Origin: Acidimicrobiia bacterium
GTDB taxonomy: Bacteria; Actinomycetota; Acidimicrobiia; Spongiisociales; UBA5794
DNA length: 18,966 nucleotides
Assembly: GCA_030598905.1 (NCBI GenBank)
Contig: JAUVPA010000004.1
Span: 1-18,966, forward strand
Reading direction: 5' to 3'
Positions 1 to 6,071 of this stretch are shown one piece after another. The notes under the pieces are model-generated. The model saw only the letters and a list, made by a program, of their open reading frames with translations, was not told where the DNA came from and did no database searches. Both the position numbers and the translations under genes were made by a program. Numbering within the stretch: the first letter of the stretch is position 1; every line of letters begins with the position of its first letter.

Positions 1-1
1 C

Positions 2-820
2 GTCGGTCCCGGTCGGGGGCGCATCCTGTTGGCATTCAGGCGGCCAACACGACCGGAGCGGCAAGTAACGCTCATGCGCCTGGCCGTAGACCTCGCTCAA
101 CCTCTGGGCGGACACATCCATGTCCTCCACTTCGACGATCCGCAGCGCGTCTCCGATCCGACGAGACCCCAAATGCAAAGGGCAGCTGACCTCGGTATCG
201 AGGTCACCGTCGAGTTCGATCCGGACGCCGACCGTCGAGGGGCGGTTCACCTGTACGCCGAGAACAACGATGTCGACCTCGTCCTCGCCGACCTCCCCCA
301 GGAGATGCGAGCGACGCGCCACATAGTGCGCGACTGGCGCTGGCTACGCGATCATCTCCCGAGCGACTCAGCCTTCCTCCGAAACCGACCAGTCGAGAAC
401 ATCGACACCATCGTGGTGATGGGAACGGGCGGCCCATACGACCCCGTCAAGATCGGCATGGCTGTACGTATCGCCCGCGCAGAAGAAGCCAGGATCCGTT
501 TCATTCACGTTGCCCAGGAGTCGGCGTCTGAAGATCAGATGGAGGTGATCGGCGACTATCACCGCAGACTCGGGGACACGCTCGATGTGCCGTGGGAGTC
601 CTGGGTGGAACCGGCAGAAGACCTTGTCGAGACCCTGACGTGGCTGTCGCGAGGCGCCAACCTCGTCATTCTGGGTGCACCCTCGCACCGTTTCCACCAG
701 GTGACCGATCTCGCCGACCGCATCGCGGAGCGAGTCGACTGCCCGGCATTGCTCGTCCACACCCCCATCCACGAGCGGCCATCCGTTTCACGTCGGATCA
801 TCGAGAGGTTCATCTCGTAG
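2..820 (+). CDS. Universal stress protein tandem domains, 3' part of a larger gene (5' truncated by window)
   Basis: The frame is open to the first bases of the window, and the residues before the TTG at 29 (G-R-I-L-L-A-F) already belong to a first UspA-like beta strand. The gene therefore starts upstream and the TTG is not its start. Two UspA-like halves are visible: I-L-L-A-F ... G-G-H-I-H-V-L-H-F, and later I-D-T-I-V-V-M-G ... I-R-F-I-H-V-A, closing with N-L-V-I-L-G-A-P and C-P-A-L-L-V-H-T. The usual ATP-binding pattern G-2x-G-9x-G-S/T is not evident, so it may not bind ATP. Paired Usp domains like these often form the cytoplasmic tail of amino-acid permeases or ion antiporters. Whether that is so here is inference, because the N-terminal part is missing. 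It ends with TAG at 818-820. Confidence 0.8.
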   Translation, partial: VGPGRGRILLAFRRPTRPERQVTLMRLAVDLAQPLGGHIHVLHFDDPQRVSDPTRPQMQRAADLGIEVTVEFDPDADRRGAVHLYAENNDVDLVLADLPQEMRATRHIVRDWRWLRDHLPSDSAFLRNRPVENIDTIVVMGTGGPYDPVKIGMAVRIARAEEARIRFIHVAQESASEDQMEVIGDYHRRLGDTLDVPWESWVEPAEDLVETLTWLSRGANLVILGAPSHRFHQVTDLADRIAERVDCPALLVHTPIHERPSVSRRIIERFIS

Positions 821-895
821 GTCGCGATCCCGCGCAATGACGACACCAGCCACGGTCGTAAGGTGTGGCAGGCATTGTCACAAGAGAAAGCCGGC

Positions 896-1426
896 GTGAC
901 AGCACTCCCCGAGCCCATGGGACCGACCCCTCTCACCAACCCCGCACAACCGAAGCGACCCCACGAGCATGCTTTGCGGGAGGCGACGACGATGGCGCTC
1001 TATGTCGCCATCGTCATCCTCGCTCTTCTCGTCGGCTTCGGCGGCGGGGACGACTGGCGCGACGAAGTGGCGCTCATCTGGGGGACGGCGATCGGTCTGA
1101 CGATCGCCCACCTCTTCGCATACGAGTTGACGTCGATCATGGCGGCGGGAGGTAAGCCCGAGCCCGAGGACTACTGGGGAGCCCTCGGGATTGGAGCCGC
1201 GGCAGTGGGAATCGCCCTCCTGGCCACGATCCCCTATTGGACCCTCCGCGACACGGGTGATGCGAGTGCCGCCGCCTCTGTTCTCTTGATGGCCGTGATC
1301 GGAATCGCCGGATTCTTCACCGCTCGTCACGCCGGGGCAACGAAGATGCGCTCGCTCCTCTACACGATCGTTGTGCTGGTCCTCGCAGCCGTTGTCGTGG
1401 CGATCAAGTTCACGCTCACTCACTGA
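896..1426 (+). CDS. Multi-pass integral membrane protein of unknown function
   Basis: I chose the GTG at 896 because a purine-rich GAGAAAG sits about six bases upstream. An in-frame GTG at 863 would add eleven polar residues of no obvious use. After a Pro-rich cytoplasmic-looking N-terminus, about five hydrophobic segments follow: M-A-L-Y-V-A-I-V-I-L-A, the segment around I-W-G-T-A-I-G-L-T-I-A-H-L-F, the segment around L-G-I-G-A-A-A-V-G-I-A, the segment around S-V-L-L-M-A-V-I-G-I-A-G-F-F, and a C-terminal V-V-L-V-L-A-A-V-V-V-A-I. No catalytic motif is seen and I do not recognise the family. It lies 75 bases after the Usp gene on the same strand, so co-transcription is possible. It converges on the DUF2752 gene with only a 23-base gap. 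Confidence 0.75.
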   Translation: MTALPEPMGPTPLTNPAQPKRPHEHALREATTMALYVAIVILALLVGFGGGDDWRDEVALIWGTAIGLTIAHLFAYELTSIMAAGGKPEPEDYWGALGIGAAAVGIALLATIPYWTLRDTGDASAAASVLLMAVIGIAGFFTARHAGATKMRSLLYTIVVLVLAAVVVAIKFTLTH

Positions 1427-1449
1427 CCGAGACCGGCGATGAGGGCAGA

Positions 1450-1878
1450 TCAGACGGGCAACGTTCCCACTGCGCTTCGCGCCGCCCACACGCCGACGAG
1501 CAGGACGACGTGCACACTCGCGAAGATGGCGAGATGGTTCGGCTTCAGAGTGAAACGATCCGATCGGATCGCCCACATCAGCACTGCGGCGGCGACGGCA
1601 TCCACCACGACGAGCGGCGCCAACGGGTGCATCGCCCACATTGCGACGAAGTCGCCCCGAACGAGGTAGGCAAGAGCTCTCGTCAACCCGCACCCCGGAC
1701 ATGCATGGCCCGTACATCTCCGTACGAAACACACGGTGTTCGCCGGATCGTCGCTCGGTGCCCACATCCGCAGGCCGAGAGCGACGATGGCCAAAGCGGC
1801 AATCGCCACAACGGGATGAAATGCCCAGCGCGGGGTGGCACGCATCTGCCTGGGTGTAGCGAGGGCGAAGGCAGTCAT
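1450..1878 (-). CDS. DUF2752 family membrane protein
   Basis: This is a 142-residue protein with the DUF2752 signature C-P-G-C-G-L-T-R-A (residues 60-68) between hydrophobic segments. The first segment is around residues 21-40, with two more after the motif (around M-W-A-M-H-P-L-A-P-L-V-V-V and N-H-L-A-I-F-A-S-V-H-V-V-L-L-V). Two extra cysteines (50 and 55) precede the motif, giving a four-Cys cluster that could bind metal or form disulfides. The molecular function of DUF2752 is unknown to me. Its ATG overlaps the TGA of the upstream DUF4190 gene (ATGA, 1875-1878), so translation is probably coupled. The length is typical for the family. Confidence 0.88.
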   Translation of the reverse strand: MTAFALATPRQMRATPRWAFHPVVAIAALAIVALGLRMWAPSDDPANTVCFVRRCTGHACPGCGLTRALAYLVRGDFVAMWAMHPLAPLVVVDAVAAAVLMWAIRSDRFTLKPNHLAIFASVHVVLLVGVWAARSAVGTLPV

Positions 1879-2162
1879 GATGCCGACGCCACTACCGCAA
1901 CGACCACGAAGAAGAGGATGAAGGCGATACCGAGGGCGAGGAAGATCGTGCCGATGATCCCCAGGATCTTCCCCGCTTGAGCCATCCCCCGATTCGAGGG
2001 ATTGCGGCGTCCATCATCAATGGCCTTCACTTCGGTGTTGCCGATCGCCCATGCAATCGGGGCAAGGATTCCGCAGAGGACGAGCCCGAGAATCCCCAGC
2101 ACGAGAGACAAGGTGGCCTGACTGTCTTCGGGATAGAACTCCTGTGGTGCACGATCGGTCAT
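1875..2162 (-). CDS. DUF4190-like small membrane protein
   Basis: This is a 95-residue protein starting at ATG 2162, preceded by AGGAGGGG at a good distance. The frame stays open upstream as far as 2489, but that stretch reads as non-protein-like Cys/Arg-rich sequence and is ignored. The architecture is a short polar N-terminus, a hydrophobic segment (T-L-S-L-V-L-G-I-L-G-L-V-L-C-G-I-L-A-P), a conserved-looking polar stretch N-x-x-x-K-A-I-D-D-G ... N-R-G-M-A-Q-A-G-K-I-L-G, and a second hydrophobic segment to the C-terminus. This alternation and the G-M-A-Q-A-G-K-I-L-G-I-I-G motif match DUF4190. Its role is unknown. It overlaps DUF2752 by four bases, and these two genes often travel together in actinobacteria. 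Confidence 0.88.
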   Translation of the reverse strand: MTDRAPQEFYPEDSQATLSLVLGILGLVLCGILAPIAWAIGNTEVKAIDDGRRNPSNRGMAQAGKILGIIGTIFLALGIAFILFFVVVAVVASAS

Positions 2163-2212
2163 AGTCCCCTCCTGACACTCCGTTGTTACCGACCCTACTT
2201 TCGCAGGTCCGT

Positions 2213-2434
2213 CTATCGGTCCCGCCTCCAGGCCCAGGCCGTGAGGAATATCCCTCCTGCCAAGGTGAGCCCACCGAGGAGAACCCAGACGCGGCTGTTG
2301 GTCATGAAGCTCTGCGGTACGAGGGTCGATCCGAGACCTTGCAGCGTCCAAACGACACCGAAGAAGACAAGAGCGATTCCTCCGATGATGCCGGCGAGCC
2401 GCACACCCGCATCGTACGCCGCCCCATCCCGCAT
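2213..2434 (-). CDS. Small two-helix membrane protein
   Basis: This is a 73-residue protein with two hydrophobic helices (L-A-G-I-I-G-G-I-A-L-V-F-F-G-V-V-W and V-W-V-L-L-G-G-L-T-L-A-G-G-I-F-L-T-A-W) separated by a short polar loop. It ends in a basic W-R-R-D-R tail, typical of a cytoplasmic C-terminus. The ATG at 2434 lacks a clear Shine-Dalgarno, and a GTG eleven codons in is an alternative. It lies 50 bases upstream of DUF4190 on the same strand and probably opens a three-gene operon of small membrane proteins. Its 5' end faces fetB, so the 70 bases between them must hold two divergent promoters. I do not recognise a named family. Confidence 0.65.
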   Translation of the reverse strand: MRDGAAYDAGVRLAGIIGGIALVFFGVVWTLQGLGSTLVPQSFMTNSRVWVLLGGLTLAGGIFLTAWAWRRDR

Positions 2435-2504
2435 TGTGGTAGCAGGCAGTCAACGGTGAAACTGGCCTGAGGCAGCGGCTAGAGCACACACAAGGAGATC
2501 AGTG

Positions 2505-3278
2505 ATGACCATTGGCTGGACAGATGTGTTGGTGTCTTCATCCCTCATCGTGCTGGCAGTGGGCCTGTCGCTGTGGAAGGGCCTCGGGTCCGAACGATCC
2601 ATCCTGTGGGCTGCCTTGCGAGCGGCGGTGCAGCTACTCGCCGTCGGCGCACTCTTCGGGCTCATCTTCGGGTCTGCCACCGCGATGTTCTGGGCAGGAG
2701 TGTGGGTCGCGGGAATGACCATCGTGTCGGTGGAAACGGTCCGGCGACGTGCCCGCGGCATACCGAATGTCCGCGCCGCCGCTTTTCTCTCCCTCGGCGG
2801 CGCGCTCGCAGTCGCGCTCGGAGTCTTGTTCGGTCTCGGTGTCTTCGACTGGGAACCGGTGACACTGGTCGTCATCGCCGGCATCACCCTCGGCAACACG
2901 ATGCCGTCTGCGGTGCTCGCCGTCGACACAGTCAAAAAGACGTTCTCCGACAATCCAGGCAGGATCGAAGGCCTCCTGGCTCTCGGGATGACACCGGACG
3001 ACGTCAACCGATTCCTGACTCCCGAGGCGGTCCGCCTCGCTCTGGTGCCTCAGATCGAACGAACCAAGGTGGTGGGGCTCATTGCCCTACCCGGTGCCAT
3101 GACCGGCATGCTGCTAGCCGGAGCCGACGCCATGGACGCCGTGATGGTCCAGATCGTCATCATGTACCTCGTGCTCGGTGCGGTCGCTGTGGCGGTGGTC
3201 ACGGTCGTCACGTTCATCGCCAGCCGGGCATATACGCCCGACGCTCGACTCCGGCCGTGGGTCACACAACCCGGATAG
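2505..3278 (+). CDS. fetB: FetB/UPF0014-type ABC transporter permease
   Basis: This protein of about 257 residues has the UPF0014/FetB profile. There are seven or so hydrophobic segments, a central L-G-N-T-M-P-S-A-V-L-A motif, a cytoplasmic P-x-x-I-E-x-L-L-A-L-G-M-like stretch, and the highly characteristic R-T-K-V-V-G-L-I-A-L-P-G-A-M-T-G-M-L-L-A-G. In E. coli, FetAB is an ATP-driven exporter implicated in iron efflux and oxidative stress resistance. The ATG at 2505 is preferred over the overlapping GTG at 2502 because AAGGAG (2492-2497) sits seven bases before it. No ATP-binding partner (FetA) lies next to it in this window, so it must work with an ATPase encoded elsewhere or do something else. 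Confidence 0.88.
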   Translation: MTIGWTDVLVSSSLIVLAVGLSLWKGLGSERSILWAALRAAVQLLAVGALFGLIFGSATAMFWAGVWVAGMTIVSVETVRRRARGIPNVRAAAFLSLGGALAVALGVLFGLGVFDWEPVTLVVIAGITLGNTMPSAVLAVDTVKKTFSDNPGRIEGLLALGMTPDDVNRFLTPEAVRLALVPQIERTKVVGLIALPGAMTGMLLAGADAMDAVMVQIVIMYLVLGAVAVAVVTVVTFIASRAYTPDARLRPWVTQPG

Positions 3279-3316
3279 TGCGAATCTAGGTGCGACTCGG
3301 GACACTAGGCACGGAC

Positions 3317-3766
3317 TCACTGCCACCCGTCGCCAGGCCATCCGCTCGCCAGCGACGCCTCGCACGGGGCTGGAGCGACGTTCCCGTATTTGGTCCCAGT
3401 GGCGTTGTCGACATACAGCGTCCACCACGTGCCCGACAGGCTCTGTGAGTAGAGACAAACTGAGGTCGTCCCAGGCACCGTCAATGCCACCGCTCTAATC
3501 GATCCAGCGGGATCGCCGGCGATGTTCACGTGAAGTAGCGACTCCATCCCTTCGAGAACGGTCGCGGAGTCGCTGAAGAATCCGTTGTCGAGGTGATAGA
3601 TGCGCTCAACGGTCAACGCGAGGCGGAGTTCGGCCTTCGTGTCAGCATCGAAAGCCCGGTTGCGGAACCCCGCGTAGGTCGGAACAGCAACTGCGATCAG
3701 GAGAGCGATCACAAACATCACGACCATCAGTTCAACCAGGCTGTATCCGCCGGTTCTTGGTCTCAC
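3317..3766 (-). CDS. Type IV pilin-like / pseudopilin protein with prepilin leader
   Basis: The protein has a textbook class III signal: short basic leader M-R-P-R-T-G-G, then Y-S-L-V-E-L-M-V-V-M-F-V-I-A-L-L-I-A-V-A, with Glu at position +5 after the predicted G/Y cleavage. This is followed by P-T-Y-A-G-F-R-N-R-A. GTG 3766 is chosen because it gives this seven-residue leader and has AGGAAGG ten bases upstream. An in-frame ATG at 3799 would give an unusually long leader. The C-terminal half holds two Cys (S-V-C-L-Y and A-P-C-E-A), as in a pilin D-region disulfide. It should be processed by a prepilin peptidase and assembled by a type IV pilus or related machine. No assembly ATPase, platform protein or peptidase gene is present in this window. 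Confidence 0.88.
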   Translation of the reverse strand: MRPRTGGYSLVELMVVMFVIALLIAVAVPTYAGFRNRAFDADTKAELRLALTVERIYHLDNGFFSDSATVLEGMESLLHVNIAGDPAGSIRAVALTVPGTTSVCLYSQSLSGTWWTLYVDNATGTKYGNVAPAPCEASLASGWPGDGWQ

Positions 3767-3923
3767 GCCACCCGCACCTTCCTGCGTACGGTGTCCCATC
3801 GGACGGCGTCGGGTCCGCGTTGAGCACTAACGGCTACCGGCTCGCAGGTGACGAGGTGATCGGCCGCCTGCGACGGGTGACAGATCGGCGTGTCGTTCCT
3901 CTCGGGTCTACCTGTTGCTGGAG

Positions 3924-4466
3924 CTATTCCCTGTGGTCGACGGTCACGCAGACAAAGTCGAACGCATCCGGATTGGACCCGCAGCCGCTCACCGCAATTC
4001 CCGACTTGTCGGCTAGCCACACGACGCTGCGACTGGCACCGCCGGCTTCGGTCGACTCGGACATGCGCCACTCGCGGGCATCACTCGCCGTCCACTCCTC
4101 GTAGAAGCTGATGACCTCGTCGGATCGATCGATCGAATACTGAACCGCCGCAAACGCTGCCGACGCATCGCCGCCGGCCATCGTCACGTTGCCGCCGTCC
4201 GGAAACGGGATCGTCAAACCTTCGGGCAGCTCGACGACGCTCACGGGGGTCACGGTCGTCGCGGTGGTTGGACCCGTCGTCGTAGTTGTCGCGGCCGTCG
4301 TTGCTGCGGCGGCAGTGGCCGTCGTCGACGCCGAGGCAGCGGCTGCTGCAGTCGTGGGAGGTGTCCCGGACGTCGTCGGGCCCACCCCACCGGAGCCGGC
4401 TGTGGCAACAACAATGGCTGAGACCAGAAGCGCCAACCAACCGAAACGAGCCACTCGACCGGACAC
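3924..4466 (-). CDS. Secreted protein with Ala/Thr-rich linker, unknown function
   Basis: The GTG start at 4466 is preceded by GAGGGG at about six bases. The N-terminus is a basic-hydrophobic signal sequence (R-F-G-W-L-A-L-L-V-S-A-I-V-V-A-T-A-G). No Cys follows, so this is a cleaved or anchored export signal rather than a lipobox. Residues about 30-75 are a low-complexity Ala/Thr/Pro linker, as found in exported actinobacterial proteins. The C-terminal domain of about 100 residues (from L-P-E-G-L-T-I-P-F-P-D-G-G) contains two Cys near its end (S-G-C-G-S-N and F-V-C-V-T-V) that could form a disulfide. I do not recognise this domain. It lies between the pilin and lipoprotein genes on the same strand. 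Confidence 0.75.
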   Translation of the reverse strand: MSGRVARFGWLALLVSAIVVATAGSGGVGPTTSGTPPTTAAAAASASTTATAAAATTAATTTTTGPTTATTVTPVSVVELPEGLTIPFPDGGNVTMAGGDASAAFAAVQYSIDRSDEVISFYEEWTASDAREWRMSESTEAGGASRSVVWLADKSGIAVSGCGSNPDAFDFVCVTVDHRE

Positions 4467-4568
4467 TCGTCACCCCTCACTCGTTGCGACGCCAACCGCT
4501 GACTTCAGAGGCGGAAGGCCTGCCCAACCCTACGCGCGGAAGAGTGCCCTGAAGCACCGGCAAGCGAG

Positions 4569-5102
4569 TCAACCGCAGGTGATAACGATCGTCCCCGTTC
4601 GCTTGAAGCGGTTGACCCGTTGTACGAACGTCGCCGCGAACGTGGCCGTATCCCCGTCCACAGAGCCTTCATCGATCCTTCCACCCTCTGCGTCGACCAC
4701 CCAGTTCACCGAACCTTGCTCGTTGAATAGCTCGACCCGACCGGCGTCTGGTTGGTCAGCCAACCAGCCGAAGCTCAGTGTCACCTCTCCGCCGCCCGCC
4801 TCGGCTGCAGAGTTGACCGGAACGCCTTCTGCTGCCACAACACATGAGTTGGACTCCGCAATCGTGAACTCCCAGTGGTCGGCGCCGACCTGCACCGTGG
4901 CCACGCCCTCACCGAAAGCGGAGCCATCAACGTTCGAGGGATTGGGGTCGATGGCAGGTGCTGACGTCGTCGTTTCGGCCAATTCAGTTATTGGGGTGGG
5001 GTTGTCGGTTGCGCCGTCGGCACCGCCACAAGCTGTGCTCACCACAGCCACAACTGTGACAGCAGTCAGCATCAGTCCCCGCCCAGCTGCTCGTCGGAAC
5101 AC
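4569..5102 (-). CDS. Putative lipoprotein, LpqH-like architecture
   Basis: GTG 5102 gives a compact signal peptide M-F-R-R-A-A-G-R-G-L ... V-V-A-V-V-S-T-A-C, with Cys25 as the likely lipidated residue. The frame runs on to a TTG at 5168, but that would bury the signal. The lipobox is slightly non-canonical (Ser at -3). After a Thr/Pro-rich spacer comes a small beta-rich domain with two Cys (E-S-N-S-C-V-V and the C-terminal V-I-T-C-G). This resembles the one-disulfide layout of the mycobacterial 19-kDa antigen (LpqH) family, whose members also end in V-T-C-x. That relationship is by eye and unproven. Its role is unknown beyond being an envelope lipoprotein. Confidence 0.78.
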   Translation of the reverse strand: MFRRAAGRGLMLTAVTVVAVVSTACGGADGATDNPTPITELAETTTSAPAIDPNPSNVDGSAFGEGVATVQVGADHWEFTIAESNSCVVAAEGVPVNSAAEAGGGEVTLSFGWLADQPDAGRVELFNEQGSVNWVVDAEGGRIDEGSVDGDTATFAATFVQRVNRFKRTGTIVITCG

Positions 5103-5590
5103 GCCGGCAACCCTACCGCTCGAGACGGCGGCCTCGAGCGTCACGAAATGGATCAGACCCTCGCGCAAGAGGGGGACACACCCTCGCCCCTGCCAGGCTC
5201 GTGGCTACTCGGGTAGCGGGTGCTCACCGAGGATCAGTAGCGCAGCGTCACTCGGTTTCAGTGCTGTCCCTGGAGGGAAGAGAACGTAGTTTCGTTTCTT
5301 CGGCGCATTGGCGGGTCATGCTGGAGCGCGGGTGCCCGTGAACTATCACGCAAGTGATCGCCGCACCGGCAGCAGCAATCCCGAACCTCCCGACTCGAGT
5401 CGGAAGCACCAACGTGCACTGCCCACAACATTGACTGGTTTCTTTCGAATGCGTGCGGCCCGATCATGACTTGTTCGGGCCTGCACGCGCTTGTCCCGGC
5501 GGTGTAGGTTTGGAGTCGGCGAGCACGCCGATCAATCGACCCCGGTGGGTCACGTTGGCATGGCGCCGTCCGGAAATGAGAGGAGCAACA
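5103..5590. other. 488-base non-coding stretch with hairpins upstream of the selenoprotein pair
   Basis: No convincing gene is seen on either strand. The open minus-strand frame at 5258-5809 is mostly antisense to the DsrE gene. The stretch separates the divergent lipoprotein and DsrE genes. It holds a GAGGG/CCCTC hairpin (5169-5185), a small GCTAC-TCGG-GTAGC hairpin (5204-5217), and a strong 13-pair stem-loop at 5451-5488 that is listed separately. A TTGACT hexamer lies at 5431-5436 but has no good -10 partner. No tRNA-Sec or other tRNA pattern was recognised. Confidence 0.5.
5451..5488 (+). other. Strong stem-loop in the presumed leader of the DsrE gene
   Basis: GCGTGCGGCCCGA (5451-5463) pairs with TCGGGCC-t-GCACGC (5475-5488). 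This gives 13 base pairs with one bulged T at 5482 and an 11-base loop. It is GC-rich and not followed by a T-run, so it is not a classical intrinsic terminator for either strand. It lies about 100 bases before the DsrE start codon, where it could act as a leader regulatory structure or be part of a small RNA. The function is unknown. Confidence 0.6.
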
Positions 5591-5953
5591 ATGGCAAAGA
5601 TCCTCTACACAAGTAGTCACGGGTCTGACGATCCGACACGAGCCACTATCCCGTTTGTTGGAGCCATCGGGGCCATCGACGCTGGACACGAGCCGGAGTT
5701 GGTGCTCCTCGGGGAAGCCACGTATCTGATGAAGGATCACGTATCCGATCAGATCGACGGTGTCGGCTGGCCGCCACTGAAGGAACTGTGGCCGAAGATC
5801 ATCGAACATGAGGTTCCGGTCTACGTCTGAGGCGGCTGCGGGAAGGCCCGTGGGGTCTCCGAGCAGGATCTAGAAGGCAAGAACGCCAAGTTCATCACGC
5901 CGAAGGACTTCGCTGACTACACCGTCGGAGCCGACCGAGTAGTCAGCATCTGA
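5591..5953 (+). CDS. DsrE-family selenoprotein (in-frame TGA at 5828-5830 read as Sec80)
   Basis: The ATG at 5591 is preceded by AGGAG (5581-5585). Residues 1-79 are a clear DsrE/DsrF-like fold: M-A-K-I-L-Y-T-S-S-H-G, D-D-P-T-R-A-T-I-P-F, A-G-H-E-P-E-L-V-L-L-G-E-A, ending V-P-V-Y-V. A TGA follows, then the same frame continues as G-G-C-G-K-A-R-G-V-S-E-Q-D-L ... F-I-T-P-K-D-F ... A-D-R-V-V-S-I and stops at TGA 5951-5953. The continuation completes the family's C-terminal half and places the TGA at the active-site Cys, giving a Sec80-Gly-Gly-Cys83 redox motif. DsrE-type proteins are small cytoplasmic sulfur-handling or sulfurtransferase-like proteins. A Sec residue here suggests selenol-based redox or chalcogen transfer, which is inference. 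A SECIS-like hairpin follows. Full length is 120 residues. It is the first gene of a likely operon with the methyltransferase. Confidence 0.9.
5828..5860 (+). promoter_or_regulatory. Candidate bacterial SECIS element of the DsrE gene (UGA plus hairpin)
   Basis: The UGA is at 5828-5830. The hairpin 5841-5860 pairs GG-a-AGGCCC with GGGUCU-CC (six contiguous pairs including one G-U, a bulged A at 5843, then two more pairs). The three-base loop GUG is at 5850-5852. The loop begins 20 bases after the UGA and its first base is G. This fits the known bacterial SECIS pattern of a short stem, a G in the first two loop positions and a loop 16-37 bases downstream. A competing hairpin is possible (5836-5842 with 5847-5853, loop AAGG). 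The pairing was found by eye, not by an energy calculation. Confidence 0.65.
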
Positions 5954-5994
5954 GCGTCGGTATCGACAGAAAACAAGGCAAGAGGCGAGTTACC

Positions 5995-6020
5995 GGCGAT
6001 GGCTGGCCCCGGCCGTCGCC
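5995..6020 (+). other. Stem-loop between the two selenoprotein genes
   Basis: GGCGATGGC (5995-6003) pairs with GCCGTCGCC (6012-6020) over nine positions including one U-G pair, with an eight-base loop. It occupies the middle of the 118-base spacer between the DsrE and methyltransferase genes. No T-run follows, so it is probably not an intrinsic terminator. It could be an RNA-processing, stability or translation-control structure. Confidence 0.5.
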
Positions 6021-6071
6021 CACGGCCCGCAATGGGGTTTCGCTACGGACTCTCGATGAGGGAGGAGTGCG

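Noticed and set aside
878..1765. Minus-strand open frame of 295 codons opposite the membrane protein at 896-1426
   Set aside because: Arg/Gly/Asp-rich sequence without hydrophobic pattern. It overlaps DUF2752 in another frame and is antisense to a clear multi-pass membrane protein.
4189..5289. Long plus-strand open frame (366 codons) across the secreted-protein and lipoprotein genes
   Set aside because: It is antisense to two genes with good starts, signal peptides and domains. Its product is low-complexity Val/Ala then Ser/Thr/Pro with no fold-like pattern, typical of a high-GC shadow frame.
5103..5590. A tRNA-Sec gene in the leader of the selenoprotein pair
   Set aside because: No UCA anticodon loop, T-arm GGTTCGA-like motif or 8-base acceptor pairing was found. 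The 5451-5488 hairpin alone does not make a tRNA.
5258..5809. Minus-strand open frame opposite the DsrE gene
   Set aside because: No family-like sequence, rich in Arg, His and Cys, and antisense to the well-supported DsrE gene.
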